A DNA stretch of 64,000 bases from Diploscapter coronatus (taxonomy: Eukaryota > Nematoda > Chromadorea > Rhabditida > Rhabditidae), in the NCBI GenBank assembly GCA_964036155.1, contig OZ038422.1, positions 52,599,201-52,663,200 on the forward strand. Direction: 5' to 3'. The position numbers and the translations under genes were made by a program. The notes beneath the pieces were generated by a model. The model saw only the letters and a list, made by a program, of their open reading frames with translations, had not been told where the DNA came from and did no database searches. The first letter of the stretch is position 1. The number at the start of each line of letters is the position of its first letter. Below, piece after piece: positions 1 through 11,376 of the stretch.

Positions 1-3000
1 TCACAATTTTCCAAAATTGATGCTTCTTTTGCATAATTGCATCCAGACCTCCCACAAATGTACTCTATTTGATCATTTGGTGATCCCTTTGAGCCAGTAA
101 CACCTCCTCTTCACTTAACTCGCTTACTTATTTAGGAACTTCTCTTTATCAACAGCCTGTTCTTACCCTTTCCTTTCCTTTCCTGTCCTTTCTCCTGCAG
201 AGCCTCCTTTTCTTGTTCAAATCCATTTTCCGCCCCTTTCACTTGTTTATTCTTGTTCTTCTCAGGCTTTTTCGCGATTTTCTTCGAATATTAATTTTTC
301 ATGGTTTAGGCACTTTTTTAAAGCTTCGTGGCTCATTTGAACACTAACAACAATTCGCGAATTGGTGAATCTTTTGGAATTCTAAAGATGACTTTGGGAC
401 TTTATTATCCTGAAAATGCCGTTTTAAAATGACATTTTATCATTGTTCGTTGAGCTACTTTTATTTCGTTAGTTCCATTTTTACAAATATTTGATAACTT
501 CATCGATAACTCAATTGTCTCGCATCATTTCAGTCTCCAAGTCGTCCATGGCGACAGTTTTTTCAAGCATCAAACCTCGACTAATCTTATCAACGTCTTT
601 CACATGTTTGAGCCCTATTATCCAATTGAAATCTTTCAAACCCGCTATATTTCATTACCGTATTTTTTTCCAAGATTTAGAATGCATTTTTCAAACTATA
701 TTTAAACATGAGATAATCTAATTTAACAAATCGAAACCTCATGCACCTCTACTACACATCCATACAATTATGTCGATAAAATACCACTTTAATCCCTAAA
801 ATTCGCCATTTCTCAATTTCTATACTCAATTATCCTAACTTCGGCCCCTCCCGTTCTGTTTTTCAGCTTCGCATCTTCACGTCTACACATATTCTCCATG
901 TTTGCCCTATCAATTGTTCGTCACCTCGGTCCAATCTTCCCATTCTTCGCCCATGCCCCTTCTATGGTTGTCTTGTGCCGTTTGCTTATTCGAACTAATC
1001 CCATTTGCTCATTCGCTCTTTTTCGTGCCCCCTCCCTTTCTTCGCTTTCATTTCAATTTACATCTTCTGTTGTCGGCTGTTTTCAGGCAGCGTTCTTCTT
1101 CTATTGGATAATCCCCTTTCGCTAATCGTTTTGATCTCTGCAAATCTTTCTGCGGCTTTTCGCGTTGAAAAGACGAGCTACTTCTGTTGCACGTACGTAA
1201 TGTAGAAAAATCGTCGATACGTAATGCAGAAGCAATAGAAAAGTGCACTGTTAGTTGTTTAGGATTAGGAATACAAAGTTTTAGACAGCTATAAATTTTC
1301 TAGTGTTCTCATAAGTTTTTTCTGCGATTCTTTATATCATGGAACCTGTGATAAATTTCGAACTGGCCATCATGAAATGCCATTGTTTTGAAATTTTTTT
1401 TTTTTTTAATTTTATGACTTTGATTAAAAAATTATTTTAGAAAGGAAAGAGCAAACCCTCAAATATAAAAAAAAAAAAATCTAGTTTCTCATGTACTATA
1501 CACTTTTTCTAAAAAATGTTCGCTTTGTTGTTTGCAAACTAATTAAGCCGAAAATCGCACGCATTTCATTTTTATCATGTTCTCGCTTTTATCTGTAGCA
1601 AATTCACACGCCAACATTCAAGGAAGTGAACGAAATTAATCTTGATGCTTTTTTCAAGAATTTCATATTCTAGTCGAGTTTTGCCGCATCGTCACAATTC
1701 TATTCTTGTTTACAAAGGGCCGCCCTCTGCTCTTCGTGCGTTGCTTTATCCATTCATTTTTTCACGACTTTTTCGGACAAATTCAGATTTTCTTCTTCTA
1801 TGCAGATTTTCCCCTTCAACTTTTGACAACTCCTCCGATCAATTCAATTTCCCGCCAAAAATGAAGAAACCTTTATTTTTGACAGAAGCTGGAAAAATTT
1901 AAAGAAACCCCCTTTGAAACGAGAACCTAAAATTTATTCATTTTGTGTGGGCTGCGATGACGGAACGGGTGCCCTCATTGTCGCGAAAATTAACATTAAC
2001 AAAGGGAAAGGGATCAGCATAATTTTAGGCTACCTTTCAAAAATATCACTAAAAATTCACCATGCTGTTGAAAACTCTACTGGGATTCCTAACTTTTCTA
2101 CGAAGCTCAAATTCAGTTTAATAACATCTATAGGGACCGAAGACCGCTCCTCGGAGTTTTTTCGTTTCTATTATTTATTCAAATAAAGGCCATTGGAAGC
2201 CCCAAAAGTAGGGAGTAAGTGTTCTTCAAAGTGAAAATGCATAAAAGTTGTAAACTAATTTGGTGAACAATGCAATGAAATGGTTCTGTATCAAAAATAA
2301 TCCCGAAATTCCGATGTTAGCAGGTGTTAATGTCTTTTTTGTAAAGCAAAATCGTATTCATTTTGATGTCTACTTTCAGTAGAATTTTTTGATCAAAAAT
2401 GAATTTTCTTTTTTATTCGCAAACGTTTTAGTTACATCAGAATTGGTTTGTCGAAGTAGAAAAATACGGAAATTTATAAATTCTGAAGCCTTTCGCTGTC
2501 CCTAAACATCCAACTATATTCTTGAAATCATCGAAACAAAACCATAATATCATCAGCTGATAATAACTGAGTAATAGTCGGTGATTTGCATGATGCGGTC
2601 GAATATTCACGAGATATTTATTTATCATTCATATTTCACTTTCATGGATAATATTGAATAATTTATCTAAATCGAGAAGATGCAAATTCTCCGTCCGAAA
2701 ATATTCCCCTCTCGAGATTAGTCTAATCTCCTCGTTCCATTAAACCCCCAATTTATTGCTTTCCGAGAATTTTGATGAATGAAACACTTCAGTGTCTATA
2801 TGCTTTCATATACAAATATTTTGGTCACCAGCCACCTAATTAATTATCCGAAAATTAATTTATTTTCGACGAGTAAAATTTTTAGATTATTAAAAATTCA
2901 CTGAACAGAGATAATATTTCGTTTGTCTGGCGATTTTTCATCCTCGAAATGACATCCCCTTTCCTTATATGCAGATATGACGATGAACTAATCCATCACA

Positions 3001-3545
3001 ATATCTCGCGCTCTCAAAGAGAGCCCTCATAGAAACTGCCTCGAAAAGGCGTCAAAACTCAAGCGTCCTTTTCGCCTTCTTTGAATTAGCCTCACAAAGT
3101 TTATACTTCGAATTATGCACGCTTTATCAATCTCGTAATTTCATTCACAAAATCTTCATTTTCGCAGAATTTATCAAACTTGAACAACGTTTGTACTTTA
3201 TGAGAATGTGATTATAATATTGCGAGCAAAAACTAACTTTCAGTCAGTCTTGCAGAAATCAATTTTGTGTCTGATTCTATGAAATCTTCTACTTGAATAA
3301 TTTAGGATACTATTTTAGGCTATAAATTCTCCTACACGAATAGCTTTGCGAAGCTCCAAACATCTTTTTTTATCTGATCTTGCTAAGTTTTTCGAGTTTG
3401 AATCCTCTATTATTTTCTAAATTCATTATTTCGAATGAATTTTGAGCAAAACCGTTGTCTGATCTTCGTAACTGGGGACTTGAGACTAAAAATGGATTTA
3501 TATTTTCAGTTTTTCAAAATTCCGTCTGAAACAATATTCGTCGAA
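1..3545. other. Non-coding flank upstream of the first Kv gene
   Basis: No coding region could be supported here. The open frames present are short, AT-rich or pyrimidine-rich in composition, lack recognisable motifs, and are not joined by matching splice signals. The last 40 bases before 3546 contain a TTTTCAG acceptor with no obvious partner exon, which may be the trans-splice site of the channel gene that follows. The left part (1-1140) is pyrimidine-rich on the + strand. Confidence 0.5.
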
Positions 3546-6500
3546 ATGGAGCAGTCGGTTGCACTGCTGCCCCAGTCAAATGGTCCTTCTGCTCTAAGCA
3601 AAGCCACCGTCAACGTGAACGTCGGTGGAAGAAGGGCAAGACTGCCTTCAGAATTGGTATGACACAGCGAATTGATTTTTCCTCTTTATCAAATGTTCTT
3701 GATGAATTCGATCATTTCGGAGACCGATCCATTTGAAGTTCACCTTTTCTTTTCATTAACAATATTTTGGCTCCAAATCAGATGGACTTTCCAAATTCGT
3801 TGTGGGCGATTGGATTAATGTTCTACGAATCAAAATTATTCTCATAAGAATCGAGGTTGCCATTATGAAAGCAAAGAAATTCTATCTTTGGAACAAAGAA
3901 ATCGTAATTCGATCCTGAGAATGTGAACGCGAACATGGGTGTGCTCATGTCCATGATATTGGTACAATCTTTGATTTATGAGAACAAATGGATGGAGTAA
4001 TATTTTGAGGCTAAATGATACAAATTATGAAAAAAAATCGTAAAATTCCTAAATTCGCTCATGATAAACAATAATGCGAATTTTAAGACATGAGAAAATA
4101 TTTCGCTATTCTAGAGTTTGAACGAGTAATTTTCTATACTCTGAATTATAAAGTTCCGAGAAAAAAATATAGCAACAGTTCTGTTCAGGTTTCCCGTCGC
4201 CTCGAATCTAGTCGATTAGCGGTGTTCTGTCAGAAATCCCACGTGGAACGACTAACGGATTGTGACGCCTTCTTCGAATCCACTTCCGAGTATTATTTCG
4301 AGAGGAATCCAGTCATATTCGAATATGTCATCGACTATTATATCACAGGCATGGGAATAATGATAGTTTTCTCACAATATAAAATGCCTATTCAAACGAT
4401 AGCTTTTTATACACATTTTTCACCCTCAAAAATTAGAATATTGGATTGGTCGGAAAGTTCGTGCCCACTTTTTGTAGCATTTTCTGTCTAATAATAAAAA
4501 GGATCAAAAACAGATGAGATGTTTATGATAATATAGGATAGTAATCAGCAATTTATTTGTCAGGAACTACATAGAGTCATCATTCTAACAGAATTGGGTA
4601 GACATGTATGGGTCCTTAAAAGGGGAGTAGCAGCCTTTTTTTTTTAAATATATTTTTTCCAATGATCGTTCTTCCGCACAAGTATAATCATTAGAATTCC
4701 GACAAAAAGGCGTTATAATTTGGGCCTATACCTCAATATCATAGGCGAAAAAGAAGCCTTGAAACGTTCGGTTTCATACGATTTTTAACGGTAAAAATCT
4801 GGGATAAAATCTACCATACCAGTAGTTTACCTTTCATATTTTCTCTTGCTAAAATAGTTCATCAAAAGCTGAATGCTAGAAGTATCACATATGGCGCATG
4901 CTAGCGTGTACTACCCTATAATATACAAAAACTCTTTCGATATCAAACCAAATTACTCCTGAGAAAATGTTATAAAAGGCAAGCACGAACTTCTCGACCA
5001 ATCCAATATTTTCCATCGACAATGTTTATGATGTAATTCTCTGAATTTTTAGGAAAATTGCATCGACCTATGGAAATCTGCCCGATTCGACTACGCTACG
5101 AGTTGGACTATTGGCGAATCCCCATTCATTTCTTGTCTTCCTGTTGTCAACTCGAAGAGAACAATAATATATCGGCGAAGATGCAGCGGGAACGGGTAGG
5201 CAATGATTGAAGCTGTGAAATACGTCAGCGTTGGAATTAGAAAAAATGTATTGAAAAAGTCTTTTAAAAAATTACGTGTCAGATATGCTAGGAATTTTTG
5301 GACATTTTTTATGTCGAAAGATTTAATGAATACAACGGCGGCCAAAAGTTTGGAACAATCCATTATGATTATGATTTCAGTTTGTTAGGTGCAATTAGCG
5401 TGAAACAATTTGAATGAAATTTGACAGGAATTCACAATTCAGCGAAAAGAAAATGTGTCAAATTTCATCCAATTGGCTCACAATGATTGGACCTATAAAT
5501 CTATAATCGTAATAATAATAATAATGGTTCTAAACGTTTGGCCGCCACTGTATAAAGTCTTGCTGGTTTTTTTTCTATAAAATAATATGGTAATATGAAA
5601 TCAGAATTAATGGTTCAAACCACAGCTTTTCTTCATAGGGAGAATATTGAAATTCGTGATATTAACCAGCAATTCCTGCAGCTTTTAGTCTTTGGGCTTG
5701 CAAATTTATGCAGAATTTTTTGACTAGCAAAAAATTCTTCCTTAAACTTTACGCGACTTGTTGCAAATCTCAGAGAATTGCCGAAAAATAATATTTTTAG
5801 TGTTGACTGAAAAAGTATAAATTTTGGGTGCATTTATCAGAATTTGCGAGCTCTCAAGAAATTGGCTGGAAAATGAAACGGGTGAATTATTTGACTAATT
5901 CGATAATAGGACAACTCGGTTCTGGAAAACGTTGAATTATTCATGAGAACCAAGTCTTTGATCGTTAGCTGGAATACGGCCGAAAAACGCATCCATTCAT
6001 TCGAAAGCTAGCCGAAAATAAATGAATATCATTGGCGAAAAATATACGAGAATCTAGGGAGCAATTAGCGTTTAGAGTAGATAGACTATTTAGAACAAAA
6101 AATCGAAGCCAATATTTACTTGTAGGGAGCGCAAATGGTTTTCCAAATCGCACCCAACAGTGTCAAATTTGTTGTTAAAATGTCTGCAGGGGTATAACTA
6201 AGATTTTGGCGAAATCAGTACATTCACCAAAAGAAATTAGGAAACTGAGCTTGAAATGAACACATTCTTGCAATACAAAACCCCGTGGATGCGAAAATCA
6301 TGAGCTGATTTTTGGCACAGATCAGTTTCATGGGATTTATCGTCGATCTAGATTGGGCTTTTTATGCTTTTGCAGTCTTGCAGAGGACGGAGTTTGCGCT
6401 CTCTAGTTACTCGAGTTCTTAACAATAAATAATCTGAATGCAATTCCAACTTTTTAAAATCATTAATAGGTGAAAAATATTCAAGGCGTTCGCGGAACCC

Positions 6501-8559
6501 GGTCTTCCCTCATCGGACTTCGACAAGGTGCTCTGGGGCCCGCAACGATGGAAAATCTATCGATTCCTCGAAAATCCACGAACCTCATTCGGTGCAAAAG
6601 TATTCTCGATTTTATCGGCTACTTTTGTACTAATATCGTTAACAGGTTCTAAATTCGTGATATTTTTTACGATAATTGCTCATTTTAGGATTAATATTGA
6701 GCTCAATGCCAGAGTTCCAAGACAGTAACAAAGAGCCCATTTATACGCTACACTTGTTAGAAATAGGGTATTCTGCCGAAATTTTAAAAAATTTATTACA
6801 ATAAGAAATTTTAGTTGTATGATCTACTTTACGTTCGAGTATATGGTGCGATTCGCTGTTAATCCACATAAGGTAAATTCAGTGTCGTTGAACTTTAAAT
6901 TTTTTGAAGTTTGAAATTCGTGGACTACAACTCTGACCTTCAGCATACACGATTCGGATAAAATAAGCATTTAGGCCGAATTTGTCCGGTCTCCTTTGAA
7001 CGTTATAGACGTTCTAACAATTCTCCCATTTATTATTGAAGCCTTCAATGAGCTGCAATGGATGAAAAATTTCCGAGGTTTCAAATAAAAACGGGAAAAG
7101 AATTAATAAACAAAAATCTAGGGGCAATGTTGGTGGTTCGAGTGATGCGACTTGCAAGGGTCGCTCGAATTCTGAAATTAGCTCGTTACAGCACAGGACT
7201 GCGAGCTTTTGGTGCTACGATGCGAAACAGCGTCGCAGAGCTCAGTATGCTAGGAATCTTTCTACTCACCGGTATATTTCTGCTTATCCTTTTTTCATGA
7301 GCCATCTTGGCATTCATAAACCTATTTTTTTACTAAACGAGCTATGTTTACGATTTTTATTATTTTGTAGGTATTATGCTATTTTCTACCGCTATCTATT
7401 TCTTCGAACGCGACGAGCCAAACTCGAAATTCTACTCGATTCCAGCTTCTTGTTGGTGGTGTAAGTTTTATCCTTCGAGAACCTGAACAAACGATAATTT
7501 CAGGCGTAATCACGATGACTACAGTCGGGTTTGTTTTAAAATTTTATTATTTTATCAGAATGTCTCTGGAAAAGTTTTCCCAAAGTAGGGAAGGATGGGA
7601 AGTTTCCCCAGGCCTCCCCATCCTTTCTCCAAGCTGAAAGTTCCCGCGCGGAAACTTTGCGGAAAGTCTTTGAGAACTTTTTCCTGAGTTTTATAGTTTT
7701 ATTCAGATACGGCGACCTAGTTCCAGTTACTGCAGGTTTGTAGCTTCAGTTTTGATTTTTGAATTTCTCAAGGTTTATTTTAGGAGGTAAATTTATCGCT
7801 GCTGTAGCTTCAGTTTGCGGTATCATCACATTAGCTTTCCCGGTAAGTGATTTTCTTCGAATGAGACAAAACAGCCTTTCGAAAATCTAAGTTTATCGAG
7901 TTAATACGAGTGAAAATCACGTCAGTTTTTATGATAATTCCTCAACAATCTTCGCATTATGAGCTCATCTCGAGTATCTTCGAATTTCACGCTCAAAATC
8001 ATTTGTTCAAAAGAATCCATAACGAATTTCGATTTTGAGTCGGATCATCTATCAACGAAATGCCAATTTTTGTTGAATTATTTCTAGGAATTTAATGACG
8101 ATAGGCTTGGAAAAAGTTATTTAAAGTTCGGTTGTTCAAAAATTAATTTGAACATTTCAGATCAGTATGATCATTGAGCGATTCACGGAAAGTACAGGTG
8201 GGAATGAAATCAGAAAAAAATTAAAGGAGACATAAAATTTCTCAATAATTCCAAAAACAATAAAAAAAACATAATTTTCCTAAACCTTGATCTGAAATAT
8301 TATTCAAGCTATTTTTTATCATCGATCATCCCTATTCATTCTTTAAAGTGCATTGGTGTTGCATTACAATGCGAACTTCAATGATATTGTTATCTCCTTT
8401 GAGGTTTCATTATTGCGTCAAAATCCTAAAATATCTTCTCTATTCATCCCAAGAGATATCCAAAAATGAATCGAATTTTCGAGTTTAGGATTTGGCGAAG
8501 ACGAAAACCATCCACCAAGCACCGGAAAGAAGATCAAGAAGCGATATGTCGGATTTTAA
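3546..8559 (+). CDS. Voltage-gated potassium channel (Kv), divergent, copy 1
   Basis: Predicted plasma-membrane Kv alpha subunit. Fourteen exons: 3546-3656, 4189-4348, 5053-5195, 6486-6645, 6689-6767, 6815-6872, 6975-7077, 7122-7271, 7371-7460, 7504-7528, 7707-7735, 7784-7842, 8161-8197, 8489-8559; 424 residues. T1 domain about 20-135, with the zinc motif HX5CX20CC of non-Shaker channels intact (exon 3). S4 (about 274-295) has the repeat RVMRLARVARILK. The pore has WW followed by TTVGYGD (about 350-363). S6 reads LAFPISMIIERF, so the second proline of the usual PVP/PIP gating hinge is serine. Exon 2 ends at a GC donor (ACAG/GCATGG), the only donor that fits phase; exon 4 uses an AAG acceptor. 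The filter is split over two tiny exons. The cytoplasmic tail is short. Its last exon has a second open frame, so the C-terminus is the least certain part. The neighbour at 11.4 kb is a paralog. Confidence 0.88.
4441..5006. mobile_element. Mariner-like non-autonomous element
   Basis: About 566 bp bounded by terminal inverted repeats: the left end starts TTGGATTGGTCGGAAAGTTC and the right end is its imperfect reverse complement, finishing CGACCAATCCAA. TA dinucleotides flank both ends (4439-4440 and 5007-5008), the target-site duplication expected of Tc1/mariner. The repeat resembles known mariner ends. I see no transposase frame inside, so it is either a MITE or a badly decayed copy. It lies in intron 2 of the first Kv gene. 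Confidence 0.75.
5333..5550. mobile_element. Tc1-like non-autonomous element
   Basis: About 218 bp with terminal inverted repeats. The left end reads TACAACGGCGGCCAAAAG and the reverse complement of the right end reads TACAGTGGCGGCCAAACG, with TA at each border. CAGTGGCGGCCAAA ends are typical of Tc1-family elements. The interior is too short for a transposase. It sits in intron 3 of the first Kv gene, about 330 bp from the mariner-like element. Confidence 0.7.
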
Positions 8560-11376
8560 CTTCACCCAAGTATTTATTCTTCAAAATTCCAAATGTACAT
8601 ATAATTTTAGTGTTAAACTATGAAGAGTTTGTCTAATTAGAAATATAAAAATTCCAAAGGCTGAAGTTAGGCAAACTTTTCATTTTTTCTAATGGATTTC
8701 TATAATAATTCGAGCAATCATTGGGTCTACCTTCAATACGATTATTCTCGTGAAAATGATAATGATATTTTCGATAATTTGATAAAGGATAATAAATGAA
8801 TTTATTTGGAACCTATTATTTTTATTATCAAAACTACAGATTTACTTCGTTGTTAAAAGATAAACATAACCTTTCACATATTTATCGATGCATGCAAATG
8901 TAAATTGAATTATGACATATTTATAACATCAGCATCAATATCATCCAAGTCGAATTTATTTTGCTCTTCAGCGTAATTGTTTTCAAATTTTATTCGAAAT
9001 CCCCAGAGATTTGACTAGTCGAATAATTAGCTTTTCGCTCGAAATAAATATGGCAAAATAGCGAAAGCGTGAATTTCTAATTTTTTTTCGATAAATAGTC
9101 GAGAATAGTTGGGAGTGGAGATAAATTGAGACGTGCTTTACCCCTCTTCTCCATATTCAGATATCCCATCCTATTCATCACCTGATATCTGCTCTTTTGC
9201 AGTTATCCCTTATCCTTTGCTCTTCTATCCTTATATCCACTTTTCACCTTCATCATTCATCCCTAACATGTCTTGTCTATTCATATGTTAGCAATCGAAT
9301 TTTGTTCGAGGATTAAGCTATTCTTGTCATGGTTTGCTTTTTTTTTTTCTAAATTTAACCTTGTTGAATGAAATTGTTACTTATCCTCCGAATTCGATCA
9401 TCTTAAATTGCCAAAATATTGTTTCTGTTCTATAATTTTCGATATGCTTTAACAAAATTTCGTCAATGGCTGTTAATCGAATTCATGAAATTATGTATTT
9501 TTAAAAGTCACAAAAGCGCACTATTCTAAATTTCTGGCATACACAAACTTTACGTTGCCATATCTTGCATAAACTTTCTTGAATTTTCATGAATATGTAC
9601 ATCATTACCTGATATCTGAAACATAGTTCAGGAGTACCAGTACCAGCACGTGCTTACATGTTTTTGCCATCCGAATTGCTTTTCGCGAATTATGATGTGA
9701 ATTATTGACAGTCCATATCTGCATTTCTGCTCTCTAGTCGTCATAACATCAAGTTGAGAGATGAGTGTTCATGAGTCTCTTCAAACCTTCAGATATCTCC
9801 TTGAAAAGATTATATGCCTGATGATTTTTGCCACTCACATGCAAACCTGCCGATCCATCGACTAGCAGACTTACCCTTTAAAAATCTTTCCTATCGTTTA
9901 TTTCCTTGTTTGCTAAAGCTTTATGAGCTCCACTTTAAACTCCAATCACTTTTCAGTCTAATCACTTACGAACACTCTGTATGTGTTCCTTTATTTTATG
10001 CCTATTTCGATGGCTTTTTTAATCTCTTTTCTGTTCTATTTTTGCTTTTTAAAATTTTAAAATCTCTATTTTCGCACGAGCATGGTCCTGAGACTGGGTT
10101 GAAGTGAAGTTCTAAGTTTGGGTCGATAAATATTTCGAAAAGGAAGTCTGATTTTTAAATTTCACGAAACCAGCAAAATTCCTTGTGTTACTTCTCTTAT
10201 TTTTAATTAGAAATACGACTAAGGACAAGGACAATTTTTGAACTTCATTTCACACTTCATCGCTTCAAAATTACGAGATTTTACAATTTCACAATTGAAA
10301 TAATCCGCTTTTCATAATACTATCTTTGAAAATCCTAGTAACAGGTTAAAAATTTCTAAGCTTGAAATATTGAATTATCTTATTTTTATTCAAATTTCGT
10401 ATTCTGGATATTCTATCCTCAAAATAGGTTCGATAATTAGCGCTTCGGCTGATCTATCGTTATAGTTAGTGCCGATCTGAAATTCATTGCTATCCATTTT
10501 ATTTGCACAAAAATTAACAACCCTTTTGCTGTCAAATACCAATATAAAATTAAATTCTGCAAGGTAAACGATAAGTAATTTCTTTTGAATATTTTTCTCA
10601 AGTTTATTGACCTCTTCAAATTCCTTTATCCTAATCCACTTTCCTGATAGTTTCAGCCTTTTTTTTGCAGAGGAGTGCACGCGATTTTTGATCGGTTTTC
10701 AACTACTTTTTCTACTTTTGCTCTATTTCGATGCAAAATTCGAAAATTAGTCCAATCGAATTTGTCGCAATTTTTCGCGTGCGAAAATCTTTATATTAGC
10801 GACAATTTTCTCTGATAATTTATCATTGTAGATAAATTCAACTGTATCTTTATCCTCGTCACTATTTTTCTACATAATCATTTATGCTATTCTGAAAATA
10901 GGCCTGAATATTTCACAGCTATGTTTCAAACTTCTCTGAATTTTAAATTTAACTCATTCGTCGTTCTTTACTTTGTGTTCATTTTATAGGATTTCTAAAA
11001 GCTATGTTATCACATAATTGAATCTATTATTCTTGTTGAAAATAGCGAAGTATCAGCTGAAAATCTCAGAGTTGAGATAATTTACAAAAAAAAAACAACC
11101 TAGACTCGGCGATAATTCACTGATTAGTGGCTAGGAAGTCTGACATGTGCGAGTTTTGTATCCATTGATACTAGTTTTTGCTTGAAGTCTAAATTCTACT
11201 AAATCAATAAAGACTCTTCATAAACTCATAAAATATTCTGACCACGTTTTCTTCTCATTCAGGCAAATCTTTCAGAAATTCACTTTTGTTCGTTTCCAAG
11301 TTAACATAAATAGTCCATTTAGGCATATATTTGTGCGTTAAATTTTTTTAGATAAATTGTATTTTTCAGGATAAAA
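8560..11376. other. Intergenic region between the two Kv genes
   Basis: AT-rich sequence with AATAAA-like signals shortly after the stop of the first Kv gene (for example near 8789). A 96-codon open frame on the minus strand (10390-10680) has no recognisable motif, no paralog in the window and no supporting splice structure; I do not call it a gene. Nothing else can be supported. Confidence 0.5.

Noticed and set aside
8489..8576. Second reading frame in the last Kv copy 1 exon (DLAKTKTIHQAPERR...)
   Set aside because: The preceding exon ends in phase 1, which selects the other frame and its stop at 8559; an alternative acceptor for this frame was not found.
10390..10680. 96-codon minus-strand frame between the Kv genes
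   Set aside because: No paralog, no recognised motif and no splice support; the composition is ordinary AT-rich spacer.
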